A DNA stretch of 11,323 nucleotides. Source: Lysobacterales bacterium (lineage in GTDB: Bacteria > Pseudomonadota > Gammaproteobacteria > Xanthomonadales > Xanthomonadaceae). This document shows, in pieces, positions 1 to 6,838 of the stretch. The stretch lies in the NCBI GenBank assembly GCA_015655035.1, contig JAATFS010000484.1, forward strand, positions 1 to 11,323, read 5' to 3'. Each line of letters begins with the position of its first letter. Position 1 is the stretch's first letter. Made by a program: the position numbers and the translations under genes. The notes under the pieces are model-generated. The model made no database searches. It was not told the DNA's origin and saw only the letters and a program-made list of their open reading frames with translations.

Positions 1-681
1 CAGATGGATACCGTATTCGGCGACGGCTCGCACGGCGGCCAGGGCAGTGGCCTGGTTGACAAGCTGCTGTCGGCCGGCCGGCGCGTGGTCACCGGCGAAA
101 GCCTGTTCACCACGGTCTATACCCACACCGGCAGCGGCAAGGCGCGGGTAGCCTTCGCCGCCCCTTACCCGGGCACGGTGCTGGCGATGAAGTTGTCCGA
201 GCACGGCGGCCGGCTGATCTGCCAGAAGGACAGCTTCCTGGCCGGCGCGCGCGGCGTTTCGCTGGGGATCGCGTTCCAGCGCAAGATCCTGACCGGCCTG
301 TTCGGCGGCGAAGGTTTCGTGATGCAGAAGCTCGAAGGCGACGGCTGGGTATTCGTGCATGCCGGCGGCACCGTGGTCGAGCGCGAACTCGCAGCGGGCG
401 AGCGCCTCGACGTGGATACCGGCTGCGTGGTCGCCTACCACGCCGGCGTGGAGATGGACGTGCGCCGCGTGACCGGGTTGAAGAGCATGTTCTTCGGCGG
501 CGAGGGTGTATTCCTGGCCAGCCTCACCGGCCCTGGCAAGGTCTGGTTGCAGTCGCTGCCGTTCTCGCGCATGGCCGGGCGCATGTTGCAGGCCGCGCCG
601 CAGGCGGGCGGCAACAATCGTGGAGAAGGCTCGGTCCTGGGCAGCTGGGGCCGCATCCTGGATGGCGACAACAAGTTCTGA
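1..681 (+). CDS. TIGR00266/AIM24 family protein, 3' part (5' end outside the window)
   Basis: This is the C-terminal part of a TIGR00266 (AIM24-like) protein. The frame is open from base 1 to the TGA at 679-681, giving about 226 residues. The segment beginning QMDTVFGDGS, followed closely by DKLLSAGRRVVTGESLF, is in my recollection an internal stretch of this family that normally follows about 40-50 further residues. I therefore treat the ATG at position 4 as internal rather than as the start, and no ribosome site can be assessed because the window begins there. The chain is rich in Gly and beta-prone residues, as expected of the double-psi beta fold of AIM24-like proteins. There is no signal peptide or membrane segment in the visible part. 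The molecular function in bacteria is not established. The next gene, a LysR regulator, starts 47 bp downstream on the same strand, but there is no evidence that the two are functionally linked. Confidence 0.8.
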   Translation, partial: QMDTVFGDGSHGGQGSGLVDKLLSAGRRVVTGESLFTTVYTHTGSGKARVAFAAPYPGTVLAMKLSEHGGRLICQKDSFLAGARGVSLGIAFQRKILTGLFGGEGFVMQKLEGDGWVFVHAGGTVVERELAAGERLDVDTGCVVAYHAGVEMDVRRVTGLKSMFFGGEGVFLASLTGPGKVWLQSLPFSRMAGRMLQAAPQAGGNNRGEGSVLGSWGRILDGDNKF

Positions 682-728
682 CGCGGGCCGTTGAGCTACA
701 TTCGCTGACCCGCCCTGCCGATGAAGCG

Positions 729-1652
729 ATGAAACTCCACCAATTGCGCACCCTGCTCACCGTCCAGGAAACCGGTAGCCTGCAGGAAGCCTCGCGCGTG
801 CTGCACGTCACCCAGCCCGCGCTGAGCCGGGCGATCAAGGAGCTGGAAGCCGAGCTGGGGGTCGCCCTGCTGGTACGCAGCAACCGGGGCGTCAGCGTCA
901 CCGCCTACGGCGAACGGCTGTTGCTGCACGCGCGGCACGCACTGGAGGACCTGCGCCGCGCGCGCCAGGACATCGAGGAAATGAAGGGCCTGGCCAACCG
1001 CGAAGTCGCCCTGGGCGTGACCTCGGCCACCGCCGCGTTGCCGCCGGTACGCACCGCGATCGGCGCGTTCCAGGCGTCGCAGCCACGCGTGCGCCTGCGC
1101 ATCCACGAGCTGCGGCCGGCGCAGATCCTGGCGCGGCTGCGCGAGGGCGCACTGGACTTCGGCCTGATCTCGCAGTTGCCGGCACAACCCTCGCCGCTGC
1201 AATGGGAGCTGATCTGCCGGCTGCCGGTGCAGATCCTGGCCAGTCGCCGGCATCCGTTGTGCCATGCGCGCAGCCTGCGCGAGCTGCATGGTGCGCACTG
1301 GCAGACCGCCGACGATCCGGACGATCCCAATTCGGTATTCCACCAGCTGTTCCAGCAGAACGACCTGGCATTGCCCGAGCGCATCACCGAATGCTCATCG
1401 CTGCTGCTCAGCAGCCATCTGCTGACCGAGAGCGACACCATCGCGCTACTGGCGCGGATGAGCCACGAGCCGGGCATCCTGCCCTCGCTGGCGATCAACG
1501 ACCAGTTGCAGGCAATCGCCATCGCCGAGCCGCTGCCCGACGCCTACGTGTCGATGGTGTGCGTGAACCATGCACTGCTGACCGGCAACGCGGCGCAGCT
1601 GTTCGAGACGCTGCACACGGCGCTGCTGCGGCAATACCCGCGGTTCGGCTGA
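729..1652 (+). CDS. LysR-type transcriptional regulator
   Basis: A 307-residue protein of the usual LysR length. An N-terminal winged helix-turn-helix spans about residues 3-62, with the recognition region near 18-37 (S-L-Q-E-A-S then V-T-Q-P-A-L-S-R). A linker helix follows at about 63-92, then a periplasmic-binding-protein-like effector domain from about 93 to 300 that would sense a small molecule. It acts in the cytoplasm as a DNA-binding oligomer. The start is the ATG at 729, which places the HTH at the normal distance from the N-terminus. A weak purine stretch (GAAG) lies just upstream, and an overlapping ATG at 721 reads only three codons. LysR regulators are often divergent from their targets. 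Here the neighbour is convergent (the amidohydrolase stop lies 11 bp away), so the target cannot be read from position. The amidohydrolase/TBDR operon is a candidate only by proximity. Confidence 0.93.
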   Translation: MKLHQLRTLLTVQETGSLQEASRVLHVTQPALSRAIKELEAELGVALLVRSNRGVSVTAYGERLLLHARHALEDLRRARQDIEEMKGLANREVALGVTSATAALPPVRTAIGAFQASQPRVRLRIHELRPAQILARLREGALDFGLISQLPAQPSPLQWELICRLPVQILASRRHPLCHARSLRELHGAHWQTADDPDDPNSVFHQLFQQNDLALPERITECSSLLLSSHLLTESDTIALLARMSHEPGILPSLAINDQLQAIAIAEPLPDAYVSMVCVNHALLTGNAAQLFETLHTALLRQYPRFG

Positions 1653-1662
1653 GCGGTTCGGC
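1640..1662. repeat. Short tandem repeat over the LysR stop codon
   Basis: GCGGTTCGGC occurs at 1640-1649 and again at 1653-1662. The two copies are separated by TGA (1650-1652), which is the stop codon of the LysR gene, so the period is 13 bp. The second copy fills almost the whole 11-bp gap to the convergent amidohydrolase stop codon at 1664. It looks like a small duplication. I know of no function for it. Confidence 0.6.
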
Positions 1663-1663
1663 G

Positions 1664-2983
1664 TCATGGCACCGCCTGGCCGTCGCGCTTGTAGATCTTG
1701 CCGCCCTTCATCACGAACTTCACCCGCTGCAACTCGGTGATGTCCTGCAAGGGATCGCCCGCCACCGCGATGATGTCGGCGTAGCGGCCGGGCCGCAGCG
1801 TACCGATGTCGGCCGGGGCGCCGATCAGTTCGGCGTTGTTGCGGGTGCCGATCACGATCGCGTCCATCGGGCTCGCCCCGGATTCCACCAGGTACTGGAA
1901 CTCGCGGGTATCGCTGCCGAACGTCGCCAGGCCGCCGAAGTTGTCGCTGCCGGCACCGAGCCGGACCCCGGCCCTGTAGGCGGCGGCGACGTTTTTGTCC
2001 AGGATCGGGGTCACCGCAATCGCCTTCTCCGCCACGCCCGCCGGCAACTTCTCCGGATGCGCTTTGGCCAGGGCATAGATGTCGCGGCCTACGGCCTGGG
2101 TACCCAGCAGGAAGGTGCCGTGCTTCTTCAGCAGCGCATAGGTTTGTGCGTCGGCGAAGGTACCGTGTTCGATCGAATCCACGCCCAGCCGCGCCGCGTT
2201 CTCGATCGCCTGCCTGCCGTGGGCATGTGCGGCAACCTTCATCCCCATCGCGTGCGCGGTGTCGACCGCGGCCTTGATCTCGGCATCGCTCATCAACTGC
2301 GCGTTGGGATCGTCGCCGAGGGTGGCGACGCCGCCACTGGGCGCGATCTTGACCAAGTCGGCGCCCTGCTGATGCAGCCAGCGCACCGCACGCACTACCG
2401 CCTCGGGGCCATCCACCACACCGGCCTTCCAGTCGCCGCCATGGTCGGCCCACTCCGGCGCCATCCCGTTGCTCGGGTCCATGTGCCCACCACTCGGGCC
2501 CAGCGCCTGCCCAGCTACCCATAGCCGCGGCCCGGCGACCAGCCCCTTGGCGATGGCGCGCTTGAGCGCCACCGCCACGGTGATGTCGGCGGCGGCCACG
2601 TCGCGCACCGAAGTGACCCCGCCCAGCAAGGTTAGCCGTGCGTTCTGCGCCGCCTGCAGCGCGGTCGCCGCGGGGGTGGTGCGCTGCGGTGGGTCCATGT
2701 TGGAGGAGGTGATGTGCAGGTGGGCATCGATCAGCCCCGGCAGCACGGTGCCGGCCGTCAGCGTGACGACGTCCGCGCCGGGAACCTGCACATAGCCGTC
2801 CTCGATGGCCCGGATGCGCTCGTCGCGGATCAGGATCGAAACCTGCTCGCGGGGCGCCGCGCCGGTGCCGTCGATCAGCCGCGCAGCATGGATCACCACG
2901 TCGCCAGCCCAGGCCGGGGTGGTCAGCGCCAGCAGCGTGGTGGCCAGTGCGCAGCGGCGGAGATTGCGTCGAATCGTGTTCAT
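1664..2983 (-). CDS. Secreted metal-dependent amidohydrolase (COG1228-like)
   Basis: A 439-residue enzyme of the amidohydrolase superfamily. A Sec signal peptide covers about residues 1-26 (basic MNTIRRNLRR, hydrophobic core, cleavage after PAWA), so it should act in the periplasm. The metal site is complete: H88 and H90 in DAHLH, a probable carboxylated bridging lysine K212 in VKIAPSGG, H253 in AAHAHG, H273 in IEHG, and D347 in GAGSDN. The C-terminal strands (GTLRPGRYADIIAVAGDPL) belong to the small beta domain shared by this group. Characterised COG1228 relatives (Sgx9260 type) are prolidases or carboxypeptidases acting on dipeptides and N-acylated amino acids. Some xanthomonad relatives hydrolyse amide-linked toxins. 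The substrate here is unknown. The gene starts 10 bp after the stop codon of the upstream TBDR on the same strand, so the two are almost certainly cotranscribed. The Shine-Dalgarno site (CAGGAC) is weak, consistent with translational coupling. Confidence 0.9.
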   Translation of the reverse strand: MNTIRRNLRRCALATTLLALTTPAWAGDVVIHAARLIDGTGAAPREQVSILIRDERIRAIEDGYVQVPGADVVTLTAGTVLPGLIDAHLHITSSNMDPPQRTTPAATALQAAQNARLTLLGGVTSVRDVAAADITVAVALKRAIAKGLVAGPRLWVAGQALGPSGGHMDPSNGMAPEWADHGGDWKAGVVDGPEAVVRAVRWLHQQGADLVKIAPSGGVATLGDDPNAQLMSDAEIKAAVDTAHAMGMKVAAHAHGRQAIENAARLGVDSIEHGTFADAQTYALLKKHGTFLLGTQAVGRDIYALAKAHPEKLPAGVAEKAIAVTPILDKNVAAAYRAGVRLGAGSDNFGGLATFGSDTREFQYLVESGASPMDAIVIGTRNNAELIGAPADIGTLRPGRYADIIAVAGDPLQDITELQRVKFVMKGGKIYKRDGQAVP

Positions 2984-2993
2984 GTGGGTCCTG

Positions 2994-5243
2994 TCAGAAA
3001 TTCAGCTGGAGGTCGACGCCGATGGTGCGCGGGGTCAGGCTGTAGGCCGCGCCCTGCGGCGAGAAAAAGGCGTTGCGGGCCGCCGTCGTCACTGCAAAGC
3101 GGTTGAGCAGGTTGTTGGCGTACAAGTAGGCGCTCCAGCGTCCGTCCACGCTTTCGATGCCGGCGCGTGCGTTGACGGTGGTGTAGTTGCCGAAGCGCAC
3201 GCGCGCCGAGTCGGCCGGACGCAGGGTCGAGTACGCCTCGCCGACATAGCTGGCATCCAGCCGCACCATGCCGTCGCGGGCATCGCTCAACGACCAGCGC
3301 CAGGCGCCGGACATGCTGGCGGTCAGGTGCGGGATGTAGGGGATGCGGTCGCCCTTGCGGCCCAGCGTGCCGCTGGTCTGCACGTTGTTGTTGATCTGGT
3401 CGGCCACCAGCTTGGCATCGATGTAGTTGGTGTTGGCGGCCAGTTCCAGCCCGGCCAGTGGCCGGTAGCTTAGCTCCCACTCGATGCCGCGCATGCGTGC
3501 CGCACCGGCGTTGGTGAGGAAGCCGTAGGAGCCATTGGCGGTGGTCGCGCTGATCTGCATGTCCTCCCAGTCGATCTGGTAGACCGCCACGTTCAGCCGC
3601 AGGCTGTTGTCCAGCCAACTGCTCTTGGCGCCCAGCTCGTAGTTCCACAGGCTGTCGCCACGGTAGGCGGTCAGGCTTTCGGACAGGCCGATGACCTGGT
3701 TGGCGCCGCCCGGGCGCATGCCGTCGGCCGCGGTGGCGTAGACCATCAGGTCCTTGCTCGCGCGCCAGGACAGGTTGAACTTCTTCAGCCAGCCGCTTTC
3801 CTTGGCGGATACCGAGGCCAGGTCGCGCAGTGGCGCGCCGATCAGCACCATCGGGATATCGGTGGAGCCGGCTACGGTCTTGTCGTAGCGGTAGTAGCGC
3901 ACGCCCAGCGTGGCATCGAGGCTTTCCGTGGCATGCCAGGTGGTTTCGCCGAAGGCCGCCTGCTGTTCGAGCTGGTCGTCGATATGGCGACGCATGGACA
4001 ACTGATAAGGGCGCATGATCTGGCCGCTGGCGGCGTCGGCCAGGGCGATCTGGCTGTACAGGCCGTTGCGGCGGTTCTCGCTGAAGACGCCGGCGGTCCA
4101 GTCCAGCACCGCGTTGCCGTTGGAGGACAGCCGCCATTCGTTGGACCAGTTGCGGGTCGTGCCCGGATACATCAGCACGGATGGCGAGCGAGCGGCGAGA
4201 TAGTCCCGGAAGGCGGGCAGGGCGGCGGCGTAGAACTCGAACAACTGGGTGTTGTCGAGGCTGTAGATCGCGGTGCGGTCGAAGTACGAGCTGGCCCCGG
4301 TCAGCATGGCCCAGCCCAGATCCCAGTTCAGGGTGACGTTGGAGATGTGGGTGCGGTCCTCGTACGGTGCCAGCGTGCGCGACACCGCACCGTAGCGCAC
4401 GCCGCCGCCGGGCGACCAGGCCGGCGAGGTCGCCTCGGTGTTGGCGCTGGAGAAGCTGGCATCGACCGTGAGGTCCTCGAACGGGCGGTAGCGCAGCATC
4501 AGCCGGCCGCCCTCGGCATCGGCATCGTTGACGTCGTCCTTGCCCAGGTAGGTGTTGTCGATATAGCCACCGGTATGGCGCTTGTACAGCACCACGCGCG
4601 CGGCCAGCACGTCCTTGACCAGCGGCGCGTTGACCATCACGTTGGTCCGCCACGACGGCTCGCCGCCGGCGGTGCCCGCATACCCGGCCTGCAGCTTGCC
4701 GGCGTAGCTGTCCAGCCAGGGTTTTTCGAAGATCACGCGCAGCGAGCCGCCCATCGAGCCCGATCCGTAAAGGGTGCCCTGGGGTCCGCGCAGCGCCTCG
4801 ATGCGCTCGACGTCGAACAGCTCCAGCTCTGGCGAGCGGCCACCGGCATCGTTGGTGGTGCCGACCGAGCCACTGATCGGGGTTTCGTCGTAGTAGAGGC
4901 TGGTGGTGGCCTCGCCAGTGGAATAGATGCCGCGCATCGACAACCGCGAAGCGCCGGGGCCGCTGTCCTGCACGCTCAGGCCCGGTACCTGCCGGGCGTA
5001 GTCCTTGACGTCGACCGCGCCGCTGTCCTTCAAGGTCTCGGCGGTGATGGCGGTGACGGCCACGGGTGCGTCCTGCACGCTGGTAGCGCGCTTGGTGGCG
5101 GTGATGGTGATGGCGTCCAGGGTGGCGGCCGCCTCCTGGGCCGGCACTGACCCGGCAGGCAGCAGTGCCACCCCGGTACACAACGCCAGCAGCGAAAGAC
5201 GGGGACCGGGAAGGAGACGGCTGGAACGGCAACAGGCCTGCAT
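2994..5243 (-). CDS. TonB-dependent outer-membrane receptor, paired with amidohydrolase
   Basis: A 749-residue TBDR. It has an unusual signal peptide with three cysteines (C4, C5, C22) and probable cleavage near VPA-Q at about residue 35. A TonB box (DAITITAT) lies at about 43-50. The plug domain (about 55-175) shows VQDAPVAVT and RIEALRGPQGTLYG followed by an MGGSLRV element. The remainder is a 22-strand barrel ending in LQLNF, with the terminal Phe typical of BAM substrates. The start is the ATG at 5243, preceded at five bases by a good GAGGAA site. The plug resembles receptors for complex organic substrates more than FhuE/FepA siderophore receptors. With the periplasmic amidohydrolase 10 bp downstream, I infer import of an amide- or peptide-containing compound that is then hydrolysed. 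There is no N-terminal signalling (STN) domain. The substrate cannot be deduced from sequence alone. Confidence 0.93.
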   Translation of the reverse strand: MQACCRSSRLLPGPRLSLLALCTGVALLPAGSVPAQEAAATLDAITITATKRATSVQDAPVAVTAITAETLKDSGAVDVKDYARQVPGLSVQDSGPGASRLSMRGIYSTGEATTSLYYDETPISGSVGTTNDAGGRSPELELFDVERIEALRGPQGTLYGSGSMGGSLRVIFEKPWLDSYAGKLQAGYAGTAGGEPSWRTNVMVNAPLVKDVLAARVVLYKRHTGGYIDNTYLGKDDVNDADAEGGRLMLRYRPFEDLTVDASFSSANTEATSPAWSPGGGVRYGAVSRTLAPYEDRTHISNVTLNWDLGWAMLTGASSYFDRTAIYSLDNTQLFEFYAAALPAFRDYLAARSPSVLMYPGTTRNWSNEWRLSSNGNAVLDWTAGVFSENRRNGLYSQIALADAASGQIMRPYQLSMRRHIDDQLEQQAAFGETTWHATESLDATLGVRYYRYDKTVAGSTDIPMVLIGAPLRDLASVSAKESGWLKKFNLSWRASKDLMVYATAADGMRPGGANQVIGLSESLTAYRGDSLWNYELGAKSSWLDNSLRLNVAVYQIDWEDMQISATTANGSYGFLTNAGAARMRGIEWELSYRPLAGLELAANTNYIDAKLVADQINNNVQTSGTLGRKGDRIPYIPHLTASMSGAWRWSLSDARDGMVRLDASYVGEAYSTLRPADSARVRFGNYTTVNARAGIESVDGRWSAYLYANNLLNRFAVTTAARNAFFSPQGAAYSLTPRTIGVDLQLNF

Positions 5244-5724
5244 GGAATTTCCTCGGGCGTGGGGGCGTGGGCAATGGGAAACGATCGGGCACGCTTCGCC
5301 AGGTCATCGCAGACGCGGCGAAGGTGGATGCTGGAAGATCGACGATGTTCCCCGTGGTATCGCCGCCGTAGCGGTTACGCAGCGATCCGTTCAGCCCGAG
5401 CATGCCCACAAGCGGGGCAGTGCTGGTAATGCACTTTTGTTTTAACCATGGCCCCAGGGTTATCTCAAATCACGCAGGGAACGCGACGCATGACGACTGA
5501 ACGCCTTGCGGAGGCCCTATGCGCCCAGCGCCTTGCCTTTGGCAGACCTGAAATCAACTGCGTGCTTTTGGCATTGGCATTACTTTTTGAGATATCGCGC
5601 GCCGACGCTGGCCGGCTACCTCGATGGCTTGCCAAGTAGGCAGAGCACTGCGCCGGGCACGCCGCCGGCGCTATGCTGACGCGCTTGCCGGGCAACTGCC
5701 GGGCCCTTCCGATCCCGAAGAACG
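5244..5724. other. Intergenic region between divergent TBDR and patatin genes
   Basis: This 481-bp stretch has no gene I would defend. Reading on the minus strand toward the TBDR it holds a candidate promoter (5440-5468), then a roughly 190-nt leader with an inverted repeat CTTCGCC/GGCGAAG (5294-5300 and 5317-5323, 16-nt loop), and the GAGGAA ribosome site. The middle (about 5430-5600) is richer in A and T than its surroundings. It carries TTTGAGATA in inverted orientation at 5461-5469 (minus) and 5586-5594 (plus). On the plus side, TATGCT at 5672-5677 could be a -10 element for the patatin gene, but no good -35 accompanies it. Confidence 0.5.
5440..5468 (-). promoter_or_regulatory. Candidate sigma70 promoter of the TBDR-amidohydrolase operon
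   Basis: On the minus strand TTGAGA (5468-5463) is followed after exactly 17 bp by TTAAAA (5445-5440). The -35 matches the consensus at 5 of 6 positions, the -10 at only 3 of 6. An inverted repeat TAACC-N10-GGTTA (5443-5447 and 5458-5462) fills the spacer and could be an operator. The implied transcript has a leader of about 190 nt before the TBDR start. This is a reading by eye without experimental support. Confidence 0.35.
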
Positions 5725-6741
5725 ATGAATCGCTATTGCCTGTTGCTGGTGTCACTTTCGCTCGCACTGCTGGGCGCCTGTTCCCATGACGCGCCGCGAA
5801 CGGCGGGGCCGTCGCCCGCGGGCCCGTCCACGCCCGGCGCGGCCAAGCCAGTACGTATCGGTATCGCGCTCGGAGGCGGTGCGGCCAAGGGCTTCGCCCA
5901 TATCGGAGTGATCAAGATGCTGGAGGCCAATGGTTTAGAGCCCTCGGTGGTATCGGGCACCAGCGCCGGCAGCGTGGTCGGCGCGCTGTACGCCAGCGGC
6001 ATGGATGCGTTCGCGATGCAGGAAAAGGCCGTGGCGCTGGACCAGACCAGCATCCGCGACGTGCGCCTGTTCTCGGGCGGGCTGGTACAAGGCCAGAAAC
6101 TGCAGGACTACGTCAACCAGCAACTGGGCAACAAGCCGATCGACAGGCTGGCCAAGCCCTTCGCGGCCGTTGCCACCCGCCTGGAGGATGGCGAGCGCAG
6201 CGTTTTCGTGCGAGGCAATGCCGGCCAGGCCGTACGCGCCTCCAGCAGCATTCCCGGTGTGTTCGAACCGGTCGCCATCGGCCAGTACCACTTTATCGAC
6301 GGCGGCGTGGTCAGCCCGGTACCGGTGGACGCCGCGCGCCAGCTCGGCGCGGAATTCGTGATCGCGGTAGACATCTCCAACAAAGCCAACGGCAAGAACC
6401 CGGGCGGCTTGCTGGGCACGGTCAACCAATCGATCGCTATCATGGGCCAGCGCCTGGGCGCGGCCGAACTCAAGCGCGCCGACATCGTGATCCGCCCCAA
6501 GGTCAGCGACATCGGCGCGGCGGACTTCAATCAACGCAACACCGCGATCCTGGAAGGCGAGCGCGCCACGATGGCGGCGATGCCGCGGATCCGCGCGGCA
6601 CTCGCGCAGTTGCAGGCACAACGCACCAGCGCCATACGCAGCGCCGAGAAACAGGCCAGCGACGCCGCCCACCGCCAATGCCTGGAAAACCGCTCGCGAC
6701 TGAGCAAGCTGATACGCCGCGACGATTGCGGCAGTCCCTGA
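5725..6741 (+). CDS. Patatin-like phospholipase family lipoprotein
   Basis: A 338-residue protein with a lipoprotein signal peptide (lipobox L16-G17-A18-C19). The residue after Cys is Ser, so sorting to the outer membrane is expected. A Pro/Gly/Ala-rich linker (about 20-42) leads to a patatin domain (about 43-255) with all catalytic elements: glycine-rich oxyanion loop GGGAAKG (50-56), nucleophile S80 in GTSAG, and dyad partner D192 in DGG. It resembles the RssA family of serine acyl hydrolases, which cleave acyl groups from (phospho)lipids, but is lipid-anchored instead of cytoplasmic. The C-terminal region (about 280-338) is a charged, helical extension with cysteines at 319 and 335, which could form a disulfide in the periplasm. 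The start ATG at 5725 gives the complete signal peptide, but the ribosome site (GAAGA) is modest. The gene is transcribed alone, divergent from the TBDR and convergent with the yncE-like gene. Confidence 0.9.
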   Translation: MNRYCLLLVSLSLALLGACSHDAPRTAGPSPAGPSTPGAAKPVRIGIALGGGAAKGFAHIGVIKMLEANGLEPSVVSGTSAGSVVGALYASGMDAFAMQEKAVALDQTSIRDVRLFSGGLVQGQKLQDYVNQQLGNKPIDRLAKPFAAVATRLEDGERSVFVRGNAGQAVRASSSIPGVFEPVAIGQYHFIDGGVVSPVPVDAARQLGAEFVIAVDISNKANGKNPGGLLGTVNQSIAIMGQRLGAAELKRADIVIRPKVSDIGAADFNQRNTAILEGERATMAAMPRIRAALAQLQAQRTSAIRSAEKQASDAAHRQCLENRSRLSKLIRRDDCGSP

Positions 6742-6773
6742 CCCGCCCTGCACTCGTGGCGACCAGCGAGTAT

Positions 6774-6794
6774 GGCAGCGCGCGTCGCGCTGCC
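6774..6794. terminator. GC-rich hairpin between convergent genes
   Basis: GGCAGCGCG (6774-6782) and CGCGCTGCC (6786-6794) form a perfect 9-bp stem with a CGT loop. It lies 32 bp past the patatin stop and 44 bp past the stop of the convergent yncE-like gene. Because the inverted repeat is symmetric it could serve both genes. Neither side has a T-tract, so it may be a weak or Rho-assisted terminator, or a 3'-end stabiliser. Confidence 0.5.
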
Positions 6795-6838
6795 GTCGCC
6801 TTGCCCGCGCACCTGCGGAATACCTTCCGAGCCTGCGC

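Noticed and set aside
705..718. CTGACCCGCCCTGC, also found at 6738-6751
   Set aside because: A 14-base match between two spots in 11 kb of GC-rich DNA is close to chance expectation, and the flanks do not match.
1202..2524. A 440-codon plus-strand frame spanning the LysR and amidohydrolase genes
   Set aside because: It crosses two well-supported genes and has no recognisable domain. It is shadow coding.
3933..5150. Long plus-strand open frame antisense to the first TBDR
   Set aside because: The composition is Ala/Gly/Val-rich and low in complexity, a typical antisense shadow of a GC3-biased gene. The same applies to the plus-strand frames at 7097-8185 and 9135-10298 and the minus-strand frame at 5935-6873.
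2980..5409. An 809-codon minus-strand open frame overlapping the TBDR in another phase
   Set aside because: It is Arg/Pro/Gly-rich with no family motif, while the frame of 5243-2994 shows a complete TBDR with plug motifs and a terminal Phe. High GC creates such shadow frames.
5519..5551. A 10-codon leader-peptide-like frame behind GGAGG (5510-5514)
   Set aside because: The spacing is only four bases, the peptide has no run of a regulatory amino acid, and no attenuator follows. I judge it coincidental.
5568..5596. TTGGCA with a downstream GATATC as a promoter, or TGGCAT with TTTGA as a sigma54 site
   Set aside because: The -10 matches poorly, and the sigma54 -12 GC is absent at the required spacing.
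5490..5639. Small 49-codon plus-strand frame with a hydrophobic stretch (CVLLALALLF)
   Set aside because: It uses codons rare in the neighbours (CTA, TTA, ATA, AGA), its ribosome site is poor, and it lies in AT-rich regulatory DNA. It is possible but not supported as a gene.
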